64,000 nt of DNA from Bryoerythrophyllum caledonicum. Lineage: Eukaryota; Streptophyta; Bryopsida; Pottiales; Pottiaceae. Positions 43,986 to 54,195 of this stretch are shown one piece after another (position 1 is the first letter of the stretch; every line of letters begins with the position of its first letter). The notes below the pieces were generated by a model. The model saw only the letters and a program-made list of their open reading frames with translations, was not told the DNA's origin and did not search any database. The stretch is taken from positions 18,603,845 to 18,667,844 of the forward strand of contig OZ020524.1 of the NCBI GenBank assembly GCA_963971425.1, given 5' to 3'. A program made the position numbers and the translations under genes.

Positions 43986-46900
43986 ATTTATAAACATCCA
44001 CCTCTCCCCAAACAAACAAGACCTCCATAACATAACAAAGCCCCAAAGAATTACAAAAAAAGAAAAAACATTAAAAAACAACACTAAACACACATATCAC
44101 AAACTCCTACTACTTCTAGGAGGGGACATAGAAACTAACCCAGGACCCATGCCTAATATACTAAAAAGACACCCTACTTCACATAAGAAAAATGCAAAAA
44201 TTTACTTCATATCTAATACCATAAAACTACAACCGGAATATAGACACATTGCAAAATCCTTTGCACCTTTCTTAAAAAACACACATACATTACACCACAC
44301 ACATAACAACACATATCCAAACATTGCCCGATACGTTCAACAAAAAAATGCGCATCCACCACCTCACATACTATATGCTCTAGTAGTCACTACCCATCCA
44401 CACATAGATGAATGTAACCATCTCTTAAACCCACAAAATCTGAACACAATTACATGGGTCAATACACTTCTACAAAACTTACTAAACTTACAAAATCCAC
44501 CGGAACGACACATCTACACTTCACACCCGTATACAAAGTTCCTTGAAGACAACCAAAATATTATAAACCATGAGAACTCAATACATAAGGAACTATATGA
44601 CTTTTTACACAGCGAAACAATACCTCCCTCAAATGAAACAATAAAAATAAAATTCCCCTACCTACCTAACAATCTCATCAATGAATCACTAAAATGTTTG
44701 GACCCTATACCAGAATACACCCACCCACCACCACCACTTCCCTACATCTCTCCGCAAAACCAAAATATTATATCAAATCAAGAAAATACATACATAATCA
44801 CATGGAATGCCTCCTCTCTAAACACTGCCCTTCCTAGCCTACAAACTTTGGTCACGCACACAAATACACCACCAGCCCTCATAGTTATACAAGAAACAAA
44901 ATTATCCGCCACAAAATCCACAAAATATATACAAAATATATTTCAAGACTATAAACTCATCTATAACAATACACATGCACTTACAAGATGCATTCAACAA
45001 CGAAGACCATACACACCAGGCCGAGGAGGTCTCCTTACACTAATACACAAAAAATATGCCTTCCCGGGCAACATCAACAAAATCCCTACCCCAATGCACA
45101 TATCACCTTACATTCAAATAATCAAAATTACTAATCACCCTCTACAACCATGGTTAATCTTTCACATGTATATGCCATCTCATCCCGAAGACACTAGATT
45201 TATCATAGACATACAAAACACTATTACTTCTCAAATTCATAATAACCCTAATCACACATACCTATTGTGTGGGGACTTCAACAGAGACATAGCATTAATT
45301 GGTCGCCAGAATGGAAATCATAACACCCTCCCTCAAACCATTGATTACCAATGGCGCCGCTTCACAGAAAACTTAAACTTCGTCTACATCAATACCGATA
45401 CACAATTCTCTAGACAAGGTGGCTATAATTACAGCGACTGGAGTCTAATAGATGGATTCTACATAAATACAAACAACAATACACAATACACCTCTACGAC
45501 AAACAAGGATGTTATTCTCAACTCGGACCACTCACCTATACAATTACACATTCCAAATAACACATTAATTAATAGAACTCCTACAATCCTAAAAAATGAT
45601 ACTATACGCATACTCAACCCCATCCCAAAAGACAATATAGAAAAATTCAACACCAAATTCTTTGAAAAAAACTCCATACAAATAGACTCCCTCATAAACA
45701 CTCTCGAAAATAACAATCAATTATCACAAGCACAATGGCAAGAAGCATGCCACACCCTAGACAAACTTATCAATGCAATCTCTGACACACTAGAACAAAC
45801 TTGTAAAGCCCAACCAATACCTCAAATGACAAACAGAACTTCTCAACAAGGAGGTTACTTACCCCGTAAACTTTCTAAAACTTGGAAACAACACCTAACC
45901 ACATACCATACTATACGGAAAACCATTAGAATTGTAAAAAATAACCCTCAATGGCGTAATCACCCCATATGCAACGAACTACTAACTATACAACACACCC
46001 AAATCCCTACCCCGCCACCTTCGGACCTACCTCACGATACATGGATAAAAAATATAGCACTAATTGCAAAAAATGCCAACATACAAGCCCGCAAAATTAC
46101 CTCAAAATATACCAAAGATAACATAAAAAAAGCCATTTCAAAATATAGACAACTATACGAAATTAGCCCCAAAAAAATTAACAGGAAAGTTTTTAAAAAC
46201 CTTGAATCCCCACCAATGGATTGTATCACAGACCAATACAACAATATTCTAACTAGTCCAGAAGACATTGCAAATGTAATATTCAACCAACAAACCAAAA
46301 GTAATAGACCAACAGTACCAACATGTAATTATCAACCACAACATCCATCTGAATGTACATGTGCAGTACGCCAGTACCCATGGCACGACCTCGATGGATT
46401 TATCCTTAACAAACAAGGCGAACCAGAAATCTCACTACATAAATACTTTAATATAGCCACATATGACACATGTCTTCACAATCTTGGTAACAACAAAGCC
46501 CCAGGCCCAGACCGCATCCCAAACTCAATACTAAAAAACATGCCCCCAAGATTCCATAAACTATTATTACTGTTCTTTTCTCACTGTTACAAACAAAAAC
46601 AAATACCTACGTCATGGAAATCAAGTACAACAATTCTACTAAACAAAAAAGGCGATCCATCTATACTACCCAACCATAGGCCAATTGCACTAGCTAACAC
46701 AATATACAAACTCTTCACTAGTACACTCACCTCTATACTATCCTCATACGGTGAAAAATTCAAAATCTTACATGATAGTCAAGAAGGATTTAGAGCAGAA
46801 AGAAGTACCGCTAGACAAATACAAACTATAATAGCCGCACTAGAAGACGCAAGATTTACAAACCAAGATATATACATACTATACGTCGACTTCAAAAACG

Positions 46901-48438
46901 CCTTTGGCTCAATGGACCATGCCCGACTACTAGCAATAATGATGGACCTTGGTTACCCAAAAGATGCAACTACACTTATTGGTAACATCTATTCTCAATC
47001 ATCTACTTGTTATACTGGTGAACATTTTGGGAAAACAAAACCTATACCTATTCAAAGAGGAACTATACAAGGAGATACCCTTAGCCCATACCTATTCATT
47101 ATATTCTTAGAACCACTACTCAGATGGCTAGAACGAGGCAACAATGGATACACTTTTGGCACATCACAAGTCACAATAAATTCTGCCGCATATGCAGATG
47201 ACCTCGCCGCCATAACTAACAAAATCAAATCAATCCAAATACAACTCAACAAAATTGATAGATATTGTAAATGGACCGGAATGGACGTAGGTGTCCCAAA
47301 ATGTGCCGCTACCGGATGCCCAAACAAATCCAAAATAAACCCTACCACTTTTAAAGCCCTTATGCAAACTTCCAACATCAATTACCGCAATCAACCAATC
47401 CCCATATTACACCAAAATGAACCATACATATACTTAGGTACAAATCTTGTTCCATCACTAAAATGGAAAATCCAAATCCACACCACAACGACGAAACTCA
47501 TCAAACAATGCAATGAACTAACAACATGCCCGGCCACCATGAAACAAAAAATAAAAATGATTGATACCGTACTACGTCCAGGTGTGGCATACAGTTTCTA
47601 CGGTGTACCATACTCTATGCCAGTTATCAAAAAACTTGATAAAAAAATAATAGCCATACAAAAAACCATATGTGGACTACCAAAATGCATGTCAAATGCA
47701 ATAATCCAACTCCCGCATAACCTATTCGGGCTTGAAGCTTTCTCCCTCAAAAACGCATACCTCCGTTGTATAGGTGAACAACTACAAAATGCCTTAAATG
47801 ATAAAGGTAGACTTGGAAAAATATATAATGGACTAACTCATTATGTCCTTGCCCAATACGGTGGCGCAGAAAACATACCTAGAATTAAAACAAGTGACTG
47901 CATAAGATCACCGATAACACGAACATTCTTCTTATTAAAACATATAGCTAAAGCCCACCTTAAAAGTACGCTCCCAAACTTCCTTATTAATCCTACAACA
48001 CTAGAAATACTATGGCGCCAAGAAACACTAAATCATAACACACTCAATGCCCAACTCTCCCAAAAGCTTCTACAAAAACTCCTCTCAAAAAATATTTTTG
48101 AACTAAACCAAATTACTATACCAAACGGCACACAAATCATGAACAATGAGGATTTCAAAACCTACCACTTCACCCCATCCAAACTAATAAAAAGTGCCCT
48201 AAATGTTGCTAAACAACTATTTTGCCACCCAACATGCCCCACTACATGTCATACTCCTTGCAACATACACCCATACTCTCATATACTTAAAGATCCATTC
48301 ACCACCCTCAACAATAACATCATCCCAAGAAATATTCCCACACCAACCAACCCCCCTAACCCTCCACATACATACCACCCCGCCCCCCAACATACATCCC
48401 CAAAAACCCTACCACATATCCCATTAATAATATCATAA
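43837..48438 (+). CDS. LINE copy P ORF2 N-terminal part: 2A, APE endonuclease, reverse transcriptase
   Basis: Open frame with no ATG until 44149, immediately after the 2A peptide. The 1429 residues counted from that Met contain an APE-type endonuclease (WN at 219-220, QETKL with Glu 249, GDFN with Asp 376, SDH at 459-461) that nicks target DNA, and a reverse transcriptase (LYVDFKNAF with Asp 914, RGTIQGDTLSP, YADDLA with Asp 1017-1018) that copies the element RNA at the nick. A Cys/His cluster (CHPTCPTTCHTPC) lies near residue 1360. It ends where a one-base deletion in a run of C near 48377 shifts out of the frame that continues to RNase H; copy M keeps the longer C run and reads through. APE and RT motifs look intact. 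In the family the frame presumably continued, giving a protein near 2,050 residues. Confidence 0.9.
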   Translation, partial: TQGQTQPKKNINKHTHTSTPLIKQKQVRKQTHGHKKKLKINTITFKKNIEFINIHLSPNKQDLHNITKPQRITKKEKTLKNNTKHTYHKLLLLLGGDIETNPGPMPNILKRHPTSHKKNAKIYFISNTIKLQPEYRHIAKSFAPFLKNTHTLHHTHNNTYPNIARYVQQKNAHPPPHILYALVVTTHPHIDECNHLLNPQNLNTITWVNTLLQNLLNLQNPPERHIYTSHPYTKFLEDNQNIINHENSIHKELYDFLHSETIPPSNETIKIKFPYLPNNLINESLKCLDPIPEYTHPPPPLPYISPQNQNIISNQENTYIITWNASSLNTALPSLQTLVTHTNTPPALIVIQETKLSATKSTKYIQNIFQDYKLIYNNTHALTRCIQQRRPYTPGRGGLLTLIHKKYAFPGNINKIPTPMHISPYIQIIKITNHPLQPWLIFHMYMPSHPEDTRFIIDIQNTITSQIHNNPNHTYLLCGDFNRDIALIGRQNGNHNTLPQTIDYQWRRFTENLNFVYINTDTQFSRQGGYNYSDWSLIDGFYINTNNNTQYTSTTNKDVILNSDHSPIQLHIPNNTLINRTPTILKNDTIRILNPIPKDNIEKFNTKFFEKNSIQIDSLINTLENNNQLSQAQWQEACHTLDKLINAISDTLEQTCKAQPIPQMTNRTSQQGGYLPRKLSKTWKQHLTTYHTIRKTIRIVKNNPQWRNHPICNELLTIQHTQIPTPPPSDLPHDTWIKNIALIAKNANIQARKITSKYTKDNIKKAISKYRQLYEISPKKINRKVFKNLESPPMDCITDQYNNILTSPEDIANVIFNQQTKSNRPTVPTCNYQPQHPSECTCAVRQYPWHDLDGFILNKQGEPEISLHKYFNIATYDTCLHNLGNNKAPGPDRIPNSILKNMPPRFHKLLLLFFSHCYKQKQIPTSWKSSTTILLNKKGDPSILPNHRPIALANTIYKLFTSTLTSILSSYGEKFKILHDSQEGFRAERSTARQIQTIIAALEDARFTNQDIYILYVDFKNAFGSMDHARLLAIMMDLGYPKDATTLIGNIYSQSSTCYTGEHFGKTKPIPIQRGTIQGDTLSPYLFIIFLEPLLRWLERGNNGYTFGTSQVTINSAAYADDLAAITNKIKSIQIQLNKIDRYCKWTGMDVGVPKCAATGCPNKSKINPTTFKALMQTSNINYRNQPIPILHQNEPYIYLGTNLVPSLKWKIQIHTTTTKLIKQCNELTTCPATMKQKIKMIDTVLRPGVAYSFYGVPYSMPVIKKLDKKIIAIQKTICGLPKCMSNAIIQLPHNLFGLEAFSLKNAYLRCIGEQLQNALNDKGRLGKIYNGLTHYVLAQYGGAENIPRIKTSDCIRSPITRTFFLLKHIAKAHLKSTLPNFLINPTTLEILWRQETLNHNTLNAQLSQKLLQKLLSKNIFELNQITIPNGTQIMNNEDFKTYHFTPSKLIKSALNVAKQLFCHPTCPTTCHTPCNIHPYSHILKDPFTTLNNNIIPRNIPTPTNPPNPPHTYHPAPQHTSPKTLPHIPLIIS
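44116..44148 (+). other. 2A-like ribosome-skipping peptide, LINE copy P
   Basis: Encodes LGGDIETNPGP directly before the ATG of the APE-RT frame (Leu run from 44104). The D-I-E-x-N-P-G-P core is a full 2A consensus match. A hydrophobic Leu run just upstream is also usual for 2A peptides. Whether it acts in this copy is unclear because no upstream ATG is in frame. Confidence 0.85.
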
Positions 48439-50601
48439 ACCATAAACATATCCAACACACAGACACAAATAACATAAAAAATACATACACAAAATATTTA
48501 TGTCAATGGCAACACAATGATAACACATACAATAAATGGCTTCCCCAAAGAGACCTATTTCCACGACATGACACCAACACCTCCACACATAACACAGAAA
48601 AATTAAAACAATACTACCAAAAAATTCGAAACAAAACATACTCGGATATCATCCTAGCACACCACCCCCAAGAACAATTCTCAGACTCAAGATCCGTAAC
48701 ACCACCCATAATTATCCCTCTCTTAAACATCCACACAACAGAATGCAACCCCGAAAATGATATCCTTACATCCTCAAACACAATCCAAATAGATAACAAT
48801 CAAGCACATCTATACGAAGAAAATGGCCGACATTTACACACCATCCCCATTACTAGACTCCAATGGCTATGGAATCAATACAATATAAATTTACAAACTC
48901 CTACAAACATCGAACCAACGACCCAATCCTTTGAAACCGAAATAATCTGGCCATACCAAAGGTATAAATACCGAATACCAAAAACTGACCCCCTAAAAAA
49001 TGCACAATACACAATACCCACTCCCATCTTAGACTCATTAATCACATCCTTTAATATCAAACAAGCATACTTTTCTTCCCCGGTCACATGTTCTACCAAA
49101 CTAAAAAAATTCTACTCACCTTATGAAAGGGATAAAATATTCGGATCCCTAGGAAAGGCCTTTGACTATAAATGGATTGGTAAAGGTATAGCTCACCCCC
49201 ACAACGAGAAAGATATGGAACAAGCAATACATTGGGCTCGACTTGCCGCCAAACACGATCCAAATAACACAAAAACAATCATCGTCACACCGAACAACAA
49301 TTGGTACCAAAACAACAACCAACATTTAAACCTATTTTTAGATTCCCATATCATTGCAATATTTGAGGCAGACACAATACCATACGAAGAACCTACTATT
49401 CCACCCGAACTAAAAAAACCCTGAATCGAGCCATCAACATTACAAATACTATGCGTCCATCATCAAAATCAAACCGTAGGTTCCCTAGAACAACTTGCCG
49501 AACTTACCACCATAACAAACAATTTAAACATACACCGAATATACACAAAATTGGCTCCACCAACACCCATACAAACCCCAGTAAACAAAAGTAAAAACTG
49601 GTCCAAACTAAACTATGTCAACAACACATTAAACTACTCCGTCATACATCCCCCTCTCCCAGACTACCCAACTCATACTACACCAAAATTTAACCCCGCA
49701 CACAGTTACTACACTGACGGCTCCTTTAAACCACCAGAACAAATTAGCCCGGGTTCTTGGCGTAGAGAAAAAGCTGGCTATGGCATATATAATTCTATCA
49801 AAGAAATTAAACTAGCCAAAAGACTCCATGGCCTACAAAACGTCCTCAGAGCAGAACTCATGGCCATTCACAAAACACTACAAATCATCACAACAAAATA
49901 CAAAAATGAACTTGCACATATATTCACCGATTGTATAAATGCACTCTACCTACTAAACACTCAAATAACACACCCTACCCTTCACAATAGCCACCCCGAC
50001 CAAACCATATTAACATCAATGGTCCAAATGTTACAAAACCGTACACAAATCACAACCCTTCACAAAGTGAGAGCCCATGCCAACATTGACGGCAACGAAC
50101 AAGCAGACAAACTTGCAAAAGAAGGCCGAGAAAAAACACACAAAAATGCCAAAGATCCACACGAACATGCCCATGCCACCCCATACTACTTTCAAAAAGA
50201 AGATTGGCCTTCCAAAGAAGATACCCCCGACAAAGGCCCAATTAGATTTTTGGGCAAATATCTCAAAAAACAAGACCTCTACAACAACCTTGACACAATC
50301 TCAGAAAATATTCCTTACATAGAAAAATGAACTAACAATAATGACATAGACAATGAACTCTCTACAAACTTTTGGAAAAACCCCATCATCTCAGACTCAC
50401 AAATAACATGCCTCATCAAATTCCGCACTGGTCAATATATGGGAAACGCTCGCAAACAACTCTTCTTTGGAATAGAAAGATATCCATCCATAACATGCCC
50501 CATATGCCCCTCAACGGACTCCGACACATGGCTTCATGTTCTACTCAAATGCCAAAACCACCACATACACTCTCTAATTGTTAAAAGGCATAATAAAGCG
50601 G
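48420..50601 (+). pseudogene. LINE copy P ORF2 middle part: RNase H and CCHC/RHN knuckle, cut by the LTR element
   Basis: Continues ORF2 in the frame offset by the upstream one-base loss. RNase H motifs: YTDGSF at about 49711, AELMAIH, FTDCINAL, and RAHANIDGNEQADKLAKEG near 50069-50127. Nonsense changes sit at 49422 (a CGA to TGA relative to copy M, a CpG transition) and 50328 (TGG to TGA). The knuckle CPICPST-x-W-x-H-x4-C and IVKRHNKAV (50490-50600) resembles the CCHC plus RHN unit that precedes the endonuclease in R2-type LINEs. The LTR element enters directly after RHNKA(V). Confidence 0.85.
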
Positions 50602-50885
50602 TGTCGTGTAAAGAAACGGTTTAATATGTAAATACAGTGTGAAATGGATTGAGAGTAGTGTTCAGAGCAAATAGAAATAAAACTAAGAAAAATAAAAGTA
50701 TAGACAAAAGGGAGGGGGGGAGATCAGAGGAATGAAGGGGGAAGAGAAAGGACCGTGGTTTTAACTACGAAACTTAGAGTCTCTGCATCTTCTCACATGC
50801 TCAGGGGGGGTAGATGGCGCCAATTGGTAGTTTCCTGCCTAGTTTTCACTAGCAGTGCCAAGCCACGTGGCCATTCGCATGCTCA

Positions 50886-50967
50886 TACGGGTCCAAAGGG
50901 TTTCGAACCCGGATCAGTGCTATGGCGCTTGAAGTACTTTACCAGTTGGACTTCCGCGGCTTGGCGA
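50886..50967 (-). other. tRNA-like segment (A- and B-box) antisense within the 5' LTR
   Basis: Read on the minus strand: GCCAAGCCGCGGAAGTCC, an A-box-like CCAACTGGTAAAG, an anticodon-arm-sized gap, then GGGTTCGAAACCC, a perfect B-box with a T-arm hairpin. The spacing fits a tRNA-derived pol III promoter. It may be the head of an old SINE captured in the LTR. The same segment is present in the 3' LTR (59591-59672). Confidence 0.5.
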
Positions 50968-51180
50968 TTATCAGAGCATGCTGAAGGGATTTATATCCCT
51001 ATCCATTGTTTTATATTTTTATTTTATATTTTATTTGAGTGGATTTGATTGGAGAAAAAGAGATCACATCTTTGGGAAAGCTTCAAGGTGACGCCTTCTA
51101 CAAAGTATTTGTGTTATAAGAAGAAGGTTCATTTAGAGCTTCATCAGTTTTATGTAGTTGTTTTGAATTTTTTTTTGGAC

Positions 51181-51645
51181 ATGTCGAATTGGAGAGTTTT
51201 TTCTGAGTCTCAGGATGAAGAGCTTCAACCAGAGCTTGAGCTAGATTTATCTTTATCTCAACTGCCGGTTTGTACTCTTCTGCCGCTTAGTCCTGCACCA
51301 CTGCTTGAGCGTCCACAAGAAGAAGCTGGGCCTTCTCGGCCGCCAAAGCAACCTCGTGTGGAGCAGCGGTGGCACGGCAATCTTCAACAAGATGCTCGTG
51401 CCCTGGTGATTCTATTGCAGGTTGGGTGTGTTGAACCTGGTACTCGAGATGTGACGTTTGGAGGGATTTTTGAAGGCCTAAATGACAATCAATACTCTTG
51501 TTGTCTTAGGCCTATCAAAGGGAGTCGCGGTCATCAACGTTGGCTTGAAGGTCCAATTAATCCCGGGACATTGACCAAGGCTGCTCGTGCTGACTTTGTT
51601 GCTCTTATCCTTCAACGCATCCTCAAGTTCTTGCAGATGGAGTGA
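51181..51645 (+). CDS. Open frame of 154 residues inside the 5' LTR, unknown function
   Basis: Starts MSNWRVFSESQDEELQPELE and ends ILQRILKFLQME. The N-terminal half is acidic and Pro-rich (EEAGPSRPPKQPRVEQRW); the C-terminal half looks globular, with alternating hydrophobic residues (ALVILLQVGCVEPG, TFGGIFEGLND, LRPIKGSRGHQRWLEGPINPG). An identical frame but for one codon is in the 3' LTR. It is not gag, protease or pol and I do not recognise it. Position resembles that of accessory genes found in a few other LTR elements. Confidence 0.5.
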   Translation: MSNWRVFSESQDEELQPELELDLSLSQLPVCTLLPLSPAPLLERPQEEAGPSRPPKQPRVEQRWHGNLQQDARALVILLQVGCVEPGTRDVTFGGIFEGLNDNQYSCCLRPIKGSRGHQRWLEGPINPGTLTKAARADFVALILQRILKFLQME

Positions 51646-53109
51646 AGTTCCTCATGAAATTCTTTTCAAGCTCTTTTAGACATATATTTGATTTTATTTG
51701 TTTAGTTTTTAATGTTTCCAAACTTCACCTTGAATGTTAGAAGTTTGGTAGATGAAAGGTAGAAATAGTTTTCCATTTGGTAGACTTTTGATGCCTTATG
51801 GCTAAGATAAGGGATAGATAAGGCTGAAGTAAGCTTAAGGGAGTTAGCCAATGACTAGTTGAGGCCCATGAGGCGTAGGTATGGGCTGGTGTTGACTTTG
51901 GGAGGGGGCAAAGGGGTCGGGTTCCCCTCTCTCTTCCACGAGAGTTGAGTTTTTTTCGGTGAGCAATTTTTTGGAGAGCAAGAGCTCAGTGTGTACTACG
52001 AGTTTTACTATGAGATTTTAAGAGCTTGTACATCTTGTCGTTGTGGTTTCATAATGATATAGCACGCTCTATTTGAGATTTGTGTGTAATTTCTATGAGT
52101 GTTTGAGTTGGACAGTGTCTGTTGTAAAGAAATTTAGAAGACCGAGAATTCAAAAGCTTGTAGAAACTTGTTTATAGTGTTTTTGTTTATGAAATTTGAG
52201 CAAGTCAAGTGTTTTTGTGTTAGTTTTCTATGGAGCTTTGTAACTTTTTATTTAGATTGTTTGAGACAAAGTTATGGCTTTGAAAGTGAGAGGGTGTTGA
52301 GCTGCCGACTAAATTCAAGAGTGGAAGTAAGCACCAACTTCAACTAAGCATAGAAATCGTTTGGTATAGATTCTGAAGACGAACTTGTAGAGAGCTTAGG
52401 TGGTGTTATTAGCTTTCTAGGAAGCTATCACTCGGCTTTGGCAAAGCTTGTATGAAGTCAGAGTGCTCTGTGAAGCAAAGGGAGGTGCAGCTGATGCTGA
52501 ATTTGGGAGTACGACCTTTGACGAGCTATGGACTCTTGACAGTACCTTGTAGAGTTTTAATCTTTCTTTCCCTCTGTTAAGCACTTTGATAGCTTTCCAA
52601 AAAGCTAATGCACTCTTGATTTGAAGTGTTTATGCTAATTTGGTGGTTATTTGAAGTTTGGCTATTATTTTTGAGGGAGATTCGGGATTTTGAAGGTATG
52701 TACAAAACTTATACGGTTTTGTATACGGTAGATCGTATTTATACTTTGTACATGTATGTATAAAAGTACTATACTTGTACCTATAAATCATGTATTCGTA
52801 TAGTATGTTCTACTGTATTTATACATGACAAATACAAGTATTAAAGTACTCTACATGTACGTATAAAAATACTCTATATATACGGATAGGAATACTCTAC
52901 GTATACGTACAAAAGGGTATAGATACAAGTATGTATACATGATGTGTTCAAGGATTAATACTTCTTATATTATCCTTGTCTTTCATGTCTTAAGCCAAAA
53001 CTAACTGCAGCAAGAAATCCAGTATTTTCCCAAGGCAAAGACTTCTCTACCCGACATTTGGTGCTTCCACTGAGAGTAGCTTTGGGGCATTGGTTTTGGT
53101 TGAGGCAAG

Positions 53110-54192
53110 ATGGGAGACACGGTTCATGATAAGGAGTTTGGGGGTGGTTCTCGGGAGCCTGGCGAAGGTTCAAATGTTGCTGGAGAGTTTTTGAGAGCCA
53201 TGCAGATGCTTATGGATCAGCAATCTGCTATTGCTACAGGACAAGGGGCTACTAAAGCATTGAGGGATGTTATTGGGAAGGTGGGAAGGTTTGATGGGAA
53301 GAATATCACTAAGTTCTTGAGGACCTACACTTGTGAAATGGAAATCTATCAAGTTCCAGAGATAAGGATGATTGAGACCTTTGACTTAGCAGTTGTTCCA
53401 GAGATCAGAGAAAGAGTGAGGCAACTGCATGGGGATGACCATGTGCATACATGGGCTAGGTTTGAAGAGAGGTTGAGGGATGAGTACTTTGACGAGGACT
53501 CAGAGCGGATGACAAAGGGAACATTTCTTGAATGGGTGGAGCAACGGCCTGGAAAGCATATGGGACCAAGTGAGTTGCTTCGTGAGTTTGAGAGAAGGTT
53601 TGGCCAACTTCCATTGTCAGAGAGACGACTGATGGAAGCTCGGAAGTCTGAGATGTTTTTACAAGCCTCAGATGAAGCCTTAGAAGATAGGCTTCTCATA
53701 CTCCTTCAAGATGGAGGAGCAGAAGGCGGATTTACCACTGACTGGGAGAGGATGATAGGGTCAGTGAGTCTCATCTCTAAACAACAACGTGTAAAGTCCA
53801 GGGGATTAGGCTCTAGAGTGGGCATTTCAGCTGTAACAGCTCCAAAGGTTCCAGTGTCATCAAGTGTACCTTTGACAACTACAACACCAGGGAATAGTTC
53901 CGAAGGGAGAGTTCTTGATGATAACACACTTGAGGAACTCATGAGGGGCATGAGGGAACTCAAGGTAGAGATGAATGCTCTTAAGAGGGATCAGAGGCCA
54001 AAAGCCTCGGGGCCTTCGACGGGGCAGAGGGATTTTGTGGCGAGATGTATTTGGTGTGATGATCCCAATCACAAACGTGGTGATTGTGGATCATATGCAG
54101 ATGCTATGAAGAGCGGCATTATAACTTTCAAAGAAGGAAGAATTAGAGATGCTGCAACAGATGAGCCTCTTCAGACTAACTTTGGGAAATGA
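53110..54192 (+). CDS. Gag of the Ty3/Gypsy element
   Basis: About 360 residues: a helical capsid-like region (RFDGKNITKFLRTYTCEME, then FEERLRDEYFDEDS and LREFERRFGQLP) followed by a single zinc knuckle of the CX2CX4HX4C type (CIWCDDPNHKRGDC). The style, including the segment after the knuckle, is like gag proteins of Ty3/Gypsy elements known from fungi and algae. It packages the element RNA in virus-like particles. Confidence 0.85.
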   Translation: MGDTVHDKEFGGGSREPGEGSNVAGEFLRAMQMLMDQQSAIATGQGATKALRDVIGKVGRFDGKNITKFLRTYTCEMEIYQVPEIRMIETFDLAVVPEIRERVRQLHGDDHVHTWARFEERLRDEYFDEDSERMTKGTFLEWVEQRPGKHMGPSELLREFERRFGQLPLSERRLMEARKSEMFLQASDEALEDRLLILLQDGGAEGGFTTDWERMIGSVSLISKQQRVKSRGLGSRVGISAVTAPKVPVSSSVPLTTTTPGNSSEGRVLDDNTLEELMRGMRELKVEMNALKRDQRPKASGPSTGQRDFVARCIWCDDPNHKRGDCGSYADAMKSGIITFKEGRIRDAATDEPLQTNFGK

Positions 54193-54195
54193 GGC

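Larger units (their letters stand above)
50602..53056 (+). repeat. 5' LTR of the Ty3/Gypsy element
   Basis: Unusually long (2455 bp). It holds a tRNA-like antisense segment (50886-50967), an open frame (51181-51645), an ORF-free middle with short hairpins, and a TAC/GTA-rich AT stretch near its 3' end (about 52700-52950) with many GTATAC- and TACGTA-like palindromes. Confidence 0.95.

Noticed and set aside
53057-53076. Naming the tRNA that primes the Gypsy element
   Set aside because: The site TGGTGCTTCCACTGAGAG is not the common initiator-Met type and I could not match it to a tRNA by eye.
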